Source of the DNA: Metridium senile
Lineage: Eukaryota > Cnidaria > Anthozoa > Actiniaria > Metridiidae
Direction of reading: 5' to 3'
Assembly (NCBI GenBank): GCA_949775045.1
Contig: OX459095.1
Span: 37,136,809-37,200,808 of the forward strand
DNA: 64,000 bases
The stretch's first letter is position 1. Every line of letters begins with the position of its first letter. Positions 35,501 through 44,116 of this stretch are shown in pieces. Both the position numbers and the translations under genes were made by a program. The notes beneath the pieces were generated by a model, which searched no databases, was not told the DNA's origin, and saw only the letters and a program-made list of their open reading frames with translations.

Positions 35501-37099
35501 ATTGTTATTTATTCCTGTATACAATGTACAACTACCAGTTTTTTTATGCATTTTAATAAGATGACAACCATGCCAATATTATCATGGTGCACATGGAAAA
35601 GTCAAGGTGTGCATTAATTATTTACACCAATAATTATATACCACATTCAAAAACAGAAATGCTTTCTTGTTGTAAAATTGGCCAGTTTTCAAGAAAACTT
35701 ACTTCTTAATAAATATATATACCTTCCACAACTTTCACTAGAGAGTTTTCTTGTAAGCCTTCAATCATATGGAGCTCAGCAAAGTCATCAAGTCTGACAC
35801 CATCAAGTAACAAAGAAAAACAGGTTCTATAACAGCTTTCTGGGCGATCCAATACAACTTGTCTCATGTCCTGTACATTGTCTTGAAATGAAAACTGAAA
35901 GTAAACACATTATGGGATACTCTTAGTAAAGTTCCCAAGGATCACCAAGCAATTTGCAATCATAGCAGTGTAGTGTCAATCATAGTGTCCAGTTGTTTTT
36001 TATAAAATTGCTATGATCACTGGTATCACTGCTTATAAACACCTAAAGCATATGCAGGGATAGATCTAGTACAAAACACAGAGTTAAGACCCTAGTACTA
36101 AATGAGCAAGCCAAAAGATAGATTCAAATGATATAAATCATACTACAAACAATAAGAAAGCAACAGTGACAGCAAAACAGTGCTTTTAGCCATACTCTTC
36201 TAGACATGCCTTACACAGTTGTAATAACTTGTTAACAATATTTGAATGTATTAACAGTTCAAGGCACCTTTACTTCAAGCGTGAAGCAAGCAACATTGTG
36301 ATACAAGTAAATTTTGAAACAGCCAACGAGTAATGTGACAAAATATCATTTTTGATCAACAACCACAGCACAATGCTTAACTAAAATGTTAAAGATTCAG
36401 TTTTTTCACTTATAGTATTTATTATATTACAGAAGAAGTTAGCAAAGGATTATTTTGGTAGTACTTAGAATATATTTACCGTAGCGGGTACAGGTTCACT
36501 GGTTCCAGGGATAACAAATTGTATAGTCACTGTACCAACTGGGAAGTCCAGCTCCGCATTCCCTTCTCCTTGCAGATCTATATAAAAACAATTATTTCAT
36601 TACACACTTCAACAAAGTGCACTATGTTGTGAGATAAGTTTTCATGCACTAAATTAACTCAACATGTTTAAGAACTTGTTTTCAAATAGTAAAAAGCTTC
36701 TTTCCAAGAATATTAAATATACAATTCTGATTGAGATTCATCATTTTCATTGTCACTATAATTTTCAATTAATAATTTTTAATTGAACCTTTTAAACATT
36801 AGCTTCTAAGGTTATGTTCAAAACTTATATTGTGCTATAAAAGATACAATGTAATATTACTCATTGCTATATTAAAAGCTCATAATCCCAAGATGACTAG
36901 CATATAAAAATGCTTTTCAGTTCACTTGGAAAATTTGGATAACCAAATATTGCATACTTTGAGATTCTGATAACGACGGCTCAGCAGTAGTGGTAGTCTT
37001 CTGTGCTGTCTCTTTTTGCTCGGCCAGTTTTTTCAAATGAGGACAAACCATCTCTGGACTTTGTTCTGGCGCAGCAGCAGAGGAGTCGACTGAAGGCAT
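1193..37099 (-). CDS. CLUH: Clustered mitochondria protein homolog (CLUH/clu), 34 exons, 3' end outside window
   Basis: CLU-family proteins are cytosolic RNA-binding proteins that bind mRNAs of nuclear-encoded mitochondrial proteins and keep mitochondria from clustering (family knowledge). The 34 minus-strand exons found here join in phase throughout and give about 922 codons without a stop; animal homologues are near 1,300, so the C-terminal TPR part is missing to the left. Family hallmarks read directly include DNVQDMRQ and CYRTCFSL in the N-terminal domain, [80 protein letters not shown] in the CLU domain, and GINVRYLG and ISHFLNCFL further on. The start is the only ATG opening exon 1 (MPSVDSS). 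All introns are GT-AG except one GC-AG. The gene looks intact despite the many insertions in its introns. Exon coordinates are in the four partial entries. Confidence 0.94.
1735..2075 (+). repeat. ~21-bp minisatellite in CLUH intron 33
   Basis: About 16 imperfect tandem copies of a unit close to GCTAACGGTTTGTCCTTAAC fill this stretch. Copies vary by single-base changes and small indels. It is flanked by related sequence (TTTAGCAAAGCAT) on both sides, at about 1,693 and 2,069, suggesting the array expanded inside one short element. No coding role is seen. Confidence 0.85.
3083..3414. mobile_element. MITE-like foldback element in CLUH intron 30
   Basis: Arms of about 100 bases at 3,083-3,183 and 3,315-3,414 are inverted copies, including TTAAGATGG against CCATCTTAA and GGTATGCTATACCATCTA against its complement. 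The loop has no coding sequence. An open frame through this region is an artefact of the repeat. Confidence 0.6.
3812..3999. mobile_element. Near-perfect hairpin MITE in CLUH intron 29
   Basis: Arms of about 85 bases, from AAGCATTAGAAGATATTTTC on the left to its complement ending at 3,999, are almost identical and separated by a loop of about 10 bases. A degraded piece of similar sequence (GTGTTTCTATGCTCTTATAG and GAAACACG) occurs at about 4,950-4,975, so a larger related unit may extend to about 5,045. Transcribed as part of the CLUH pre-mRNA, this would form a long double-stranded stem. Confidence 0.7.
5390..5761. repeat. 51-bp direct repeat flanking ~270 bp; copies CLUH exon 29 donor
   Basis: The segment 5,711-5,761, which spans the exon 29 splice donor, recurs almost exactly at 5,390-5,440 (TTAAGATTGTTTTGTTGAAG and onward to CCATACCTGTT). 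The 270 bases between have no coding sequence. Either an insertion with an unusually long target duplication or a local duplication would explain it. It leaves a second donor-like site (ACAG/GTATGG) downstream in intron 29. Confidence 0.7.
6377..6514 (+). repeat. 38-bp tandem repeat containing the CLUH exon 27 acceptor
   Basis: Units start at 6,377, 6,415, 6,453 and 6,491 (last one partial). Each reads AAGTCAAATTCTACAAACAG and then TAAATAACAACACTTAGT with one or two changes. The first unit includes the first bases of exon 27 and its splice acceptor, so the acceptor is present four times on the minus strand. Confidence 0.9.
9178..18725 (-). CDS. CLUH: CLUH exons 13-22: CLU domain
   Basis: Exons: 18633-18725, 18116-18207, 17148-17224, 16838-16863, 15678-15725, 15052-15124, 12954-13045, 10104-10144, 9770-9821, 9178-9256. 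They encode the family-defining CLU domain: [135 protein letters not shown] and [18 protein letters not shown]. Exon 16 is only 26 bases and exon 20 only 41, yet both are needed to keep phase, which supports the model. Introns 14, 18 and 19 hold mobile elements. A MITE starts 18 bases before the exon 22 acceptor, and a TTAA-type element ends about 15 bases after the exon 19 donor. Confidence 0.93.
9276..9490. mobile_element. TA-flanked MITE beside CLUH exon 22
   Basis: Inverted ends CAGTGAGGATATTCGAAC and GTTCGAGTATCCTCACTG are flanked by TA on both sides (9,274-9,275 and 9,491-9,492), the signature of Tc1/mariner-type insertion. It is 215 bases long with no coding sequence. It begins 18 bases from the exon 22 splice acceptor. 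Confidence 0.85.
10270..11255. mobile_element. Non-autonomous Tc1/mariner-like element, 986 bp
   Basis: It is flanked by TA on each side (10,268-10,269 and 11,256-11,257). The inverted ends begin CAGTATGTGTGTGCAATTCC on the left and CAGTATGTGTGTACAAATCC on the right, read inward. The motif CAATTCCGGAC, or a variant of it, recurs inside each end and again at about 10,455, 10,480, 10,875, 11,215 and 11,230. No transposase frame is visible. It lies in CLUH intron 19. Confidence 0.85.
11284..12934. mobile_element. TTAA-flanked terminal-inverted-repeat element, 1,651 bp
   Basis: TTAA is duplicated at 11,280-11,283 and 12,935-12,938. The ends GGTATCAGGACTGGTTATGG and its complement are inverted. 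TTAA target sites are typical of piggyBac and Kolobok elements; I cannot decide between them. The interior is richer in GC than the flanks and has one short open frame (11,542-11,829, starting [20 protein letters not shown], with a basic middle) that I do not recognise. It lies in CLUH intron 19, ending about 15 bases from the exon 19 donor. Confidence 0.8.
13663..13983 (+). pseudogene. RecQ-type helicase N-terminal fragment, frameshifted
   Basis: From an ATG at 13,663 ([10 protein letters not shown], then ALKSFGF) the frame breaks near 13,755 and continues in another frame as [19 protein letters not shown], which is the helicase Walker A motif (TGSGKS), then shifts again to [16 protein letters not shown], the RecQ motif Ia. 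At least two frameshifts are needed, so it is not translated as one protein. Only the first part of the helicase core is present. RecQ helicases unwind DNA 3' to 5' using ATP. It lies wholly inside the MULE-like element, which points to gene capture. Confidence 0.8.
14037..14500 (+). repeat. ~192-bp tandem repeat (2.4 copies) inside the MULE-like element
   Basis: Units start at about 14,037, 14,228 and 14,421, each with GTATCGAAAC. The first two are near identical for about 190 bases (ACATTTAAATGCAAAATGTT appears in both); the third is partial. Confidence 0.8.
15449..15592. mobile_element. Foldback MITE in CLUH intron 17
   Basis: Inverted ends GTGACCACTGATAATGTATT and its near complement at 15,592, with AGCATTCGCATAC-type inner arms (ATTCGCATACTTTTGT) and an inner pair CAATTAGC/GCTAATTG. 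No coding sequence. Confidence 0.65.
16000..16092. mobile_element. Short hairpin MITE
   Basis: Arms TCATCAGGTTCTCAAACACC and its near complement (GGTGTTTGAAAACCTGATGA) enclose a short loop. It lies in CLUH intron 16. Confidence 0.65.
16120..16315. repeat. Interspersed repeat rich in TTCAACA motifs
   Basis: The heptamer TTCAACA or its complement TGTTGAA occurs about ten times within 200 bases, in both orientations. A short related piece (CTTCAACATTTGCTTCAACA) is at about 55,721. No coding sequence is supported; open frames here are incidental. Confidence 0.6.
17430..18060 (-). mobile_element. Penelope-like retroelement 3' fragment with GIY-YIG remnant and 81-bp inverted arms
   Basis: The minus strand at about 17,632-17,900 encodes a remnant that reads [20 protein letters not shown] and then [15 protein letters not shown], followed by KPVSHHF and a final RKSKEM. 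This is the pattern of the C-terminal GIY-YIG endonuclease of Penelope-like elements (IYC..C......GET...R...H), although the GIY-YIG tyrosines are partly lost. The fragment is flanked by near-exact inverted arms at 17,471-17,551 and 17,901-17,981. Inverted end fragments are a known feature of Penelope insertions. No reverse transcriptase is left. It lies in CLUH intron 14. Confidence 0.7.
19038..19224. mobile_element. pogo/Tigger-type MITE
   Basis: Ends CAGTGGAGCCCCGTTAAT and GTAGGGTTTCACTG are flanked by TA (19,036-19,037 and 19,225-19,226). The end sequence matches the widespread pogo/Tigger style. It is 187 bases and non-coding. Confidence 0.75.
19322..32935 (-). CDS. CLUH: CLUH exons 6-12: linker into CLU domain
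   Basis: Exons: 32866-32935, 31837-31921, 30643-30721, 30451-30497, 29801-29844, 19935-19994, 19322-19365. They encode [90 protein letters not shown] and [12 protein letters not shown], all typical of CLU proteins. Phases are 1, 2, 0, 2, 1, 1, 0. Intron 10 (19,995-29,800) is unusually long because it contains the large inverted-repeat element. Exon 12 has two in-frame 3' splice sites six bases apart (exon start 19,365 or 19,359), so two Ala codons may be included or skipped. Intron 6 contains a pentanucleotide microsatellite close to the exon 6 donor. Confidence 0.92.
20083..20315. mobile_element. Foldback MITE, intact copy
   Basis: Inverted arms of about 75 bases start CAATTCAAAAAACATTG and include GACTAGACCGAAAGGTGGCA. 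This copy lacks the insertion seen in its relative at 13,356-14,890. It lies in CLUH intron 10, just outside the large inverted-repeat element. Confidence 0.75.
20400..22396 (+). repeat. Left arm of the large inverted repeat
   Basis: This pairs with 27,473-29,621. It contains two tRNA-like segments with B-box-like GGTTCGAGTC (near 20,850 and 21,117), a stretch with GTACTCCTCTCGTCCAATCA in complement (near 21,570), and a GC-rich inner part near 22,072-22,130. No coding frame is supported. Confidence 0.82.
26173..26490. mobile_element. Truncated AGTGCACC-type MITE with a second MITE nested in it
   Basis: Sequence from AGTGCACCTGACGCCCTTCA onward matches the left half of the TTAA-flanked element at 45,519-45,973. 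It is interrupted by the TA-flanked hairpin at 26,229-26,356; its right half beyond about 26,490 is not recognisable. Confidence 0.65.
26229..26356. mobile_element. TA-flanked hairpin MITE (GACCCTTTTAATAAG family), copy 1
   Basis: Ends GACCCTTTTAATAAG and CTTATTAAAAGGGTC flanked by TA. A second copy with the same ends and interior layout is at 47,909-48,030. Confidence 0.8.
27473..29621 (-). repeat. Right arm of the large inverted repeat
   Basis: This is the inverted counterpart of 20,400-22,396, with the same internal order of tRNA-like segments and GC-rich inner part. It has an additional piece of about 100 bases near 29,235-29,340 not seen on the left. Confidence 0.82.
29984..30283. mobile_element. 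TA-flanked MITE (GAGCGTTTTC family)
   Basis: Ends GAGCGTTTTCGTATAACC and its complement, flanked by TA (29,982-29,983 and 30,284-30,285); inner arms continue to about 45 bases. Its ends resemble those of the MITE at 62,047-62,354. It lies in CLUH intron 9. The open frame inside is incidental. Confidence 0.8.
30967..31265 (+). mobile_element. tRNA-derived SINE
   Basis: The first 75 bases look like a tRNA (A-box-like GTGGCCTAGCGGTGAGAG, B-box GGTTGATTCCC at 31,021) and are followed by a tRNA-unrelated body with TTTTTCTCTGGGTTATTCGG and TTTTCCTCCCTCC, familiar from coral SINEs. It is too diverged in the acceptor stem to be a working tRNA gene. It lies in CLUH intron 7. Confidence 0.72.
32086..32250. 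mobile_element. TA-flanked long hairpin MITE
   Basis: Arms of about 75 bases (for example ATTTTGACATTTTTTCATCT and its complement) are nearly perfect, with ends CTGTGTAGTCAC and GAGTCACACAG, flanked by TA. It lies in CLUH intron 6. Confidence 0.8.
32583..32825 (+). repeat. ATACC/ATACA microsatellite
   Basis: About 240 bases of pentanucleotide repeats, mostly ATACC with ATACA and small variants, end 41 bases before exon 6 of CLUH on the minus strand (just downstream of its donor). Long open frames on both strands here (tyrosine/valine or tyrosine/histidine rich) are simple-repeat artefacts. Confidence 0.95.
33432..37099 (-). CDS. CLUH: CLUH exons 1-5: N-terminal domain
   Basis: Exons: 36958-37099, 36480-36577, 35723-35894, 33990-34133, 33432-33568. 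Exon 1 encodes a Ser/Thr/Ala-rich leader starting [13 protein letters not shown]. Exon 2 ([19 protein letters not shown]) and exon 3 ([19 protein letters not shown], then [13 protein letters not shown]) form the ubiquitin-like CLU N-terminal domain. Exon 4 carries the conserved [17 protein letters not shown] segment. Exon 5 is acidic and less conserved ([18 protein letters not shown]). Splice phases are 1, 0, 1, 1, 0 and agree at each junction. Intron 3 (34,134-35,722) holds a LINE fragment with a SINE and a MITE inserted in it. Short introns and high exon conservation suggest a functional gene. Confidence 0.93.
34641..34805 (+). mobile_element. tRNA-derived SINE with tRNA-Thr(GGU)-like head
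   Basis: The head 34,641-34,713 folds as a tRNA: acceptor stem GGCTTCA/TGAAGTC, A-box TAGCTCAGTTGG, anticodon stem TTGCA/TGCAA with loop CCGGTAC (anticodon GGT in position), and B-box GGTTCAAATCC. It continues as the tail GAATTTTTTCGAGCTTCTAT, typical of an abundant cnidarian SINE. A cytosine replaces the usual T33, and no terminator follows directly, so I call it a SINE rather than a tRNA gene. Confidence 0.78.
34820..35105. mobile_element. TA-flanked MITE (CAGYTATTTC family), copy 1
   Basis: Ends CAGTTATTTCAAAAAACG and its near complement, flanked by TA; inner arms include TGAATAGTGCAT and the phrase GACCCACAATGCCCTTTGGT. A second copy is at 44,347-44,602. Confidence 0.8.
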
Positions 37100-37722
37100 G
37101 GTTGAACAACGCTCACAAAACCCAAGAGTACAATTCGACGCCTAAAACTGTGCTGAGTTTACCTACAGAACAGCGAAAAATCAATAAAAGAGTGTATCGA
37201 TGTGACATTGCAGTAAGAATACTGCTGGCAATGTGGCAAGACACGTGGAAATTTGACTCATTCCACGAGTACATGTATGCCCGTCAAATAACTACACTAG
37301 TACACTCACCAGTAGAACTTTCTAGAGGATCTTGCCACTGAGATCTCCTAGAGTAATTTCTAGTAGAGTTGCAGTAAAGTTTCGACTGATTCACTACCTC
37401 TAACGGCTTATGTCTGGAGAAATTCTACATAGCAAGCACCTCAGCTTACGCAACGTTTGTCTTCTCAGCCGGTTACTCGGAACCATTCCCACGCGCCTCA
37501 AACAAATTCCACAGGGAGCCCGGCCTGTCGGGTGGCATAAAGTTTGGTATATATTTTGGAAAATATTAGCCGATTTAATAGGGTATCGGAAAAGAAACAA
37601 GCCAACGACTGTCGTATACATACCGTATTTACACGAATAAGCGTCGCCCTCATATAAGCGCCGCATTTTAACGCTATAATGTTACTCTATAGCAGCATTG
37701 GAAATACATTTTTATCAAAAGC
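37100..37722. other. CLUH upstream region
   Basis: This is the 5' flank of CLUH. I see no TATA box or clear initiator. At about 37,622-37,675 a fragment ACCGTATTTACACGAATAAG followed by CGCC and GCGCCGC resembles repeats at 44,808-44,915 and 45,245-45,275. Open frames on both strands appear incidental. Confidence 0.4.
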
Positions 37723-38190
37723 TATTCTCGGTTTTCACGTGACGTCATCAAAACGTTAAAATCTAAACTATAAATCGCAGAAGACTGGCCCCCTAGTATT
37801 TTGTAGATGTTTTCGAAAGATATTACTCCTGAAAGTTTGGTTGGTTTTTGTTGTTTCGTTCTCGAGATGTTGGAAGCGAAATTCCCGTCACGCAACATTG
37901 TCACGCATTTTCTAGAGCCGTAAAAAGATAGAAATTAGCCTCAAATGTCATCTTTTTTGGCTGGTACACTAATGAAATTGTTTGTTGATTAAACATCTTT
38001 AGCTTTGAAGCATTTTAGTTCGAGTTAACTGATTGTAATTTCGATGCTACAGTGTCCGCCATGTTGGTGTACACTGAACTGTACATAAAATTTTGCAGAA
38101 TTACATAGCTTTATCATAGTTAATAGATAGAATTCCCCTCTATTCTTAAACTATGACGAAATATTGATGACGTCAATGAAAACCGAGAAT
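37723..38190. mobile_element. Terminal-inverted-repeat element upstream of CLUH
   Basis: Ends ATTCTCGGTTTTCACGTGAC (left) and the complement of ATTCTCGGTTTTCATTGACG (right), both followed by GTCATCAA, define a 468-base element without coding sequence. Confidence 0.65.
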
Positions 38191-41100
38191 ATTCTTCCGT
38201 TCAAAGTTATTATATTTCACTGCTCAGTTAGAACTGGTCATAAAGTATGGGGGGCGGAAAAAAGGTGGGGTGGGTAATTGTTGTGCATTGTATATAGGGG
38301 TGGGCTACTTGTAACTATACATTGTCTTAAGGGTGGGCCAACAAAAATCATTTATTGGGAATTCTGAATTTTCCAGCCCACCCGCCCTTCCACTCTCCCC
38401 ACCCACTGGATGGACTACTACCCTCTCGGCGGTGGCGTGCCTTACGAGATAGAGTGTTTAAAGTGTTAAGCGGGCCGGGAACTCTCGTGTAAAAATATCT
38501 CTCGAGGGTAAAAAATCAAAGATTTGGTACTATTTTAGGGTATGAATTCAAATTTAGAATTTAAACATTGTATAAGGAAAATCACATATATTTTTTGTTT
38601 TATCTTTCTGTAGTATGTGGTATCTCTTAGTGGCTACAAGTCGTCCACGGGTGCCGCGCACTTTATTTCGGTATCTTTTAGAAGTCTCTCCCTCCCCCCT
38701 TCCTCCCGGTTACCGTTTAATTATCAAAACACATTTCCCAACAGTAAATCCGTGAGGTACTGAAAAACTACTCAAAAATACAAAATGTCGCTAATTAAAC
38801 AATAAAATTAGCATAAGATTGTACTATTTACACTATTAAATGATATTGTTTGAATGTGCACCGGCTAGCAATAAAACGATCAATAAAGTTCTCCATGATT
38901 ATCTCGACTAAATGGGGAAACCAAAATAAAAACATATTACAAACTTGAACTTCTAATTGGATGGATTTAATCGAGCAACTATAAATAAAGAACCACTGCT
39001 CTAATTGGTGCATCGCCAGCTATATTTCCTAATCCTTGTTTAAGTGCCGCTATATAGACTATGACGCTATAGCAATTGTAACTGAGTCAGATCAAGAAAA
39101 TAGATTAAAAAGTGAAGTTTAGTAGTTGTCTTCCGGTCGCCTTACCAAATGCAAATGTTCCAAATTGATCAGAGGTCTTCAAATTCCAAAATGGATAAAG
39201 GGAGTCGCTACTCGAATTTCGGGTAAGATTTATGTTTTAGATCAACATAATATTTGTTTTTCTTAGCAATATGTGATATGAAAGAAAGAATAAATCCAAG
39301 TCCTTTCATTGTCCTATTTCCTGAGCTTCTGACTTATTTAGTGAACGAAGTCAACTTGTCAAGACTAGATTATTTAGTCGTCGTGCCAAAAAACATTATT
39401 CAAACTAATACTTTTGTTTGACGGATAACATTTACTTTAACAAGCCACATGGATGATTTTATGCACTAATGTATACCATTAAAGCGGAAAAAATGACATT
39501 CAGTTACTAAGAAGCAACTACTATTTATTGTCGTTCTCGTTGTCACGAAGGACCATTGGCGCAGGTGAATCGAAGAGATTTCCTGAGTGATAAATGACCA
39601 AATGTTTTCCTTTTCCACAAATACATTGATTACTATATATCTGTTTATATTTTAGAGAAACACGGTCAAAGCTCAGTCGTTTGTATTTTACTAATGCAAT
39701 TACAGGTGAGTCATTTAATAGCTTTATATTGACAACTAAACATTCGGTCAATTCTAAATCCGCTTCTTATATAACATAAGAACTGCTTAGTATAACTATA
39801 TTTCCAGTGCATTTCTATATCTATGTCTGCAGTCAAAGACATCGCAAATGAATGAAAGGGAATTACAAAAGAGTTCATAAGAAACTCGAGTACTGCGAAA
39901 CGCTAATGAAGTCGCGAATCAAATCACGGTAGCCAAGAACAGCATAAAAAAAGGAGTATATTGCATTATCAAAAATTGTATGTGTCAATTTTGATATGAC
40001 GCTCATTTTGGAGATGTGATTTTTTATAAACGGAAGTGGGTTGCACTAGGAATTACATTCAATCAAAGCAGTTGTTACCACACCAAAAACTGAACGGCTG
40101 CCTTAAGGCACATAGGGGCGACAAGTCGCGTTTCGTGTGAGATGTTATTGATGTCAAAGTATTTGTCTTTGCGACAAAGCATTTCTTCCGCGACAAGTCG
40201 TACAAATAAGTGAAATTGAATTAGTGCGTTTGGTCGCAGCTACAAATAGAAGCGATGCAAATGAAGCAACCTTTCGTAGTAACTCTACGCTTTAGTAATA
40301 CCAAATGAGCAACTAAATAACATTTTCAAAAAGGTACCAATACTAAAGTTGCATGGAACTTGCTCCTTAGTCCGCTAAAAACACAATTCTGCATGTGAAA
40401 AAATATATATTCAAAGAATATTCAAAGAATATTTTCTGCGTCAAATCGTTGAAACACACGAGGGAGAAAAGAGCCCCGGAGCATACTCGGGGAACATAAC
40501 CCCTCGTATCTAGAAACCATTGATTTATTTATTTCACTTAATACCTTTGCATCTGTTATTTATATATTAGAAAAGTGTTATTGTTTCATGTGAATATGAC
40601 CTAAGTTATGTATCTTCTCAATGTAATTGTTGTATATAGGTTACCTGACTACTTAAGGTAACCTAGCACCTTTTTCTTTTATATTTTCAATATTCAATTG
40701 CATTTATTTAGAAATCATGGTGTAAATAAAGTATTATATTCCAATGGTAATTGATAATCGAGACACAATGTTGATCTCCAGCTGGAAAGTTACATCATTT
40801 GTACCATCCTCAAACTGATTCTCTAGTATTTAGTTGTAACAGAAAAATAAATAATAAGAACGCCGTTTCTTGCATGAGATAAATGAGTAGTTGCCAGTGG
40901 GGGCCTCCAATACATTGTATGTAGTAGGGTGGGGATGCTCATCAGATATTTCAAAACTTACCACTAAAAGTTGCTAGCGTCCTGTCTAAATGAATTTATA
41001 AAAAAAAAAAATACTTTTTACACCTAAAAGGTACACTATATTTGTCATTCCGGTATGAAATATTCACTGTCAAACATCCAATAAGGTACCAGCTATTTCT

Positions 41101-41420
41101 CTAGTGGTAAATTTAGATTTGTATTTCTTACTGTTGAAACCCCCCTAAGAAAATGGACGATTGTATTAATGTATTAACAACGGGAGAAAGAGCTTTATAT
41201 TTCATATTGAAATAAAAAGCGTATACAATATTTCCTAAAGGATATTTTGGTTATTGAAATTTTAATCGTACGACAACCCGCTCAAAACCGTCGTACAGAT
41301 AGATAAATACATATATATTCGCTCCCCTCGGAGCTTTTCAGAGATTATTGGGTTATTGTGGATGACGTATTGTGGATGACCCACAGTTCCGTACGGTCGT
41401 GCAATCACCAATCGCCCTTC
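38191..41420. other. Intergenic stretch, little identified
   Basis: No supported gene. There is a G-rich then C-rich tract at 38,245-38,410. At 39,191-39,222 an ATG opens MDKGSRYSNFG and is followed at once by a strong donor (GG/GTAAGA), so it could be a first coding exon of a plus-strand gene; I could not find its partner exons. Other open frames (for example 39,521-39,751 minus) show no recognisable motif. Confidence 0.35.
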
Positions 41421-41620
41421 GCCCCTTAAACCCTTTTTTTAATTAGGTGTATATGGAGGGAGAGAGTTCCATTCTTTGACAACTTGATAGCATAAACGTT
41501 GCTTGCCCCAGTTGGTCTGTACAGCAGGCAGCAGAAGTTGTGTGAGTTTCTTGTGTTATGTCGATGGACATCATACAGTTTTATTAAGCTAAGATGGTAT
41601 GCTAGTAGGTTGTTCATTTA
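41420..41620 (-). mobile_element. Short LINE C-terminal fragment
   Basis: The minus strand reads DVHRHNTRNSHNFCCLLYRP and later YAIKLSKNGTLSLHIHLIKK, which looks like the HxxNTR...R region and following tail near the C-terminus of many LINE reverse transcriptases. It is short and isolated. Confidence 0.45.
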
Positions 41621-43483
41621 TAGATGTAGAGGAATCGATCTGTGGTACTATCTGCGTTTATCAAGCTTGATCCAGTTAATCGAGACGGGCGAGGTTTCGC
41701 TGTTAAGTTTGTTTTTCTCGTATAATAAACAGACAACTGCCAGGAGCCAAGAAAAAAGAAGAAAAAGAAAAAGTTATACTAGTCTGGCTTATATTGAATT
41801 GTACGCGACCGTTAGTTTTTCAGTGGTGACATTGTATTTCTTGGGTGGATTGCACTCGTAGCAGGTGACCTGACTGCTGTACGTCAATAGAATTAACTTA
41901 CTTAATTTACGTTACTGTATAGAGAAACCTTTGATTCAGAAAATAGTACGAAAGAAACAGTTTCTGTTACTGAATATATCTTTTACTACCAAACTGCATG
42001 TTTATCGACCCCGTCAATGTCATATTAATTTCTTTTTTTTACATATTTCGCTTTTGTGTTCGGTTTCTTTTGATACGTACAATTTCCTAAACTAGTAAAA
42101 TGAAAGAATACCCATTACGCTAACAATTACCCTAATATTAGACACTCCATGATGTATGGCATATTAATTATTCTACACAGCAGCAATGCCATTAAAACAT
42201 TAAAACGGTTTCGCCCGTGGTATATAGATAAAATAAAAATAACATATTTTAGATTTTTGTTCAGTGTAATTTTGACAAATAATCTTTAAAAAATTGAAAT
42301 GCCAGATTTAATATTCTATTCTAAAAAAAAAAAAGTCGTGTAAGGGGGCAGTGCGCCATGGCTACTGCGTGGTGGTTAAGAATTGCCTCCATTGTCGGTT
42401 TTTCTTTCTTTCTTAAGCAATTGTTTTATTGTATCAATAGAATATTTCGAAGAATTGTTTTAAAATTTAAAATTTAACAATATTGTAACTGGAATACAAT
42501 AAATTCAACTTTCCAAGTTCTGCCAAAAAAAACTAACTGGTTTCGTTCTCACCGGATTGCTAATTATCCAAGCCGCAACTTTGATAAACACGCCAGCTTT
42601 TAAGTTTGTGTTTATGCATTATGAACTTCAATGATTACATACACTTCGGTTTGTTCTACTAATAGCCCGTTTGATTTACTGCGAGGTCATTGTGTATGAG
42701 AGCTTTCGCTGGACCGTCTGAGTGCTTATTTATATTGAACTGAACGTGAAACTTATATGTCACACGAAACAGCTCATAGAAACAAACCAAAAACTGAAAA
42801 ACAGTTCTTCTTCAAAGCTCTAGATTATCGTTTACTTAGGCATCGGTTAAGCAGCAGTTATTCCACAGTTAATCGGGACTTGTTGTGAGTAGAACTACCG
42901 ATGGATCTAATATAGTCATTCTTTACTATGAAACAAAAATTCTTATTTGGTAAGTTCGTTACCCGGTTCGTTACCCGGCGGTAAGTGTTTGTCCAAGTGG
43001 TAGGGGTGATCGGCATCGCGTATTTAAAAATCTCCGTTTGAAAACGTTCGTTTGCAGTGACCGAAATCGCTGCTTTCGTGTGGACGGAAGTTACTAGAAA
43101 GGGGAAACGCATACGTGATACGATTATCTCGGTACATGTGGGCGTGGCCTAATATGAAAATAGCTGTTTTGTCTCGTTGCCTCCTTGCCAGTTGGGATTC
43201 TAAAACACTTATGTTGTTTTTCAGTTTATATTGTTAGGGCCGCAGGGGGAATACAATTTACATTGTAATTGCTTGTCCCTCTTTAAATGGAGTGTAAATA
43301 TTTTTATTTAATTTATTTACTTGACACCGGCTTTACAAGAGAAACGGCTTAACAACAAAACACCAACCATAACACCTGTGATCACAACGACTCTGCGACC
43401 ACAATGACATACATTCGGACAATCAACAACTACGATCAACAGTATCATTTCCAAACATTCACCTGTATTCTTTTTTTCCTCAG

Positions 43484-43929
43484 ACATCGGAGAGTCGAAG
43501 AATAAGACAAAAAATACAACGCGAATGTGGAGCAAGAACAAGACGCACCGTCGAATGTCGTCTGAAAGTTTAATATCCAGCGCTCTTATTCCTCAGATCC
43601 AGAGGCAGCCGTCAAGCGATAATCAAAAAGAAGACTTCTGGAAAAGACATTTCGAAGCACGGGCAAATGTGCCCTGGGCAGAGTTTCGTTCTTCTTTTTT
43701 TGACGACTACGGGACTGCGATTCGAGAGTTTTCTTCTAATCGTGTGAACTGGTTCTTAACCTTACTACATATGGAAGTATTCGAAGGAAGAGAGTGCATT
43801 TATAGAACCCAATACAACAGATATTGTGGAAGGTCAAATAACAACCCGGACCAGCTTTGGGAAAAACTAAAAGAGTACGCAACAGAACGTATCTTCAGAG
43901 AAGGAGTTGCAGAATCGCTAATGGGTTGA
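43484..43929 (+). CDS. Possible 3' coding exon of an unrecognised gene
   Basis: The polypyrimidine tract TTTTTTTCCTCAG just before 43,484 is a strong splice acceptor, and the frame is open from it to a stop at 43,929. From the first ATG (43,525) it gives 134 residues: a basic, serine-rich start (MWSKNKTHRRMSSES), then a helical-looking, tryptophan-rich part with FWKRHFEARANVPWAEFRSS, FSSNRVNWFLTLLHMEVF and a final WEKLKEYATERIFREG. Codon use is more GC-rich than the flanks, which favours real coding. The W-x-x-HF...VPW-x-x-F pattern suggests a small intracellular helical domain, but I cannot name it. It could also be a single-exon gene or an exon captured by an element. Confidence 0.5.
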
Positions 43930-44068
43930 AAATGTGACATGTTTTCAAACACTTTGAAACATTACAAGTGATTCCCCTATAGGGGCTTCTATAACTAAAT
44001 GACACTTACGCTAAATCTCGAATCCCTATTGCGAAATACTGATCAGCATAAGTAGACATATATAACAA

Positions 44069-44116
44069 CCTCGTTCCCAGGGCCCTCTCCCTTCGCTTTT
44101 GGGTGGGAACGAGGTT
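44069..44116. repeat. Short piece of the ACCTCGTTCCCAG foldback family
   Basis: AACCTCGTTCCCAGGGCCCT with CTCCCTTCGCTTTTGGGTGG and GAACGAGGTT forms a compact inverted piece related to the hairpin at 57,111-57,205. Confidence 0.6.

Noticed and set aside
37003..37341. 112-residue plus-strand open frame
   Set aside because: It overlaps CLUH exon 1 in antisense and shows no motif; judged a shadow of that exon.
41499..41861. 120-residue plus-strand open frame
   Set aside because: It has random-looking composition, and the opposite strand carries a recognisable LINE fragment.
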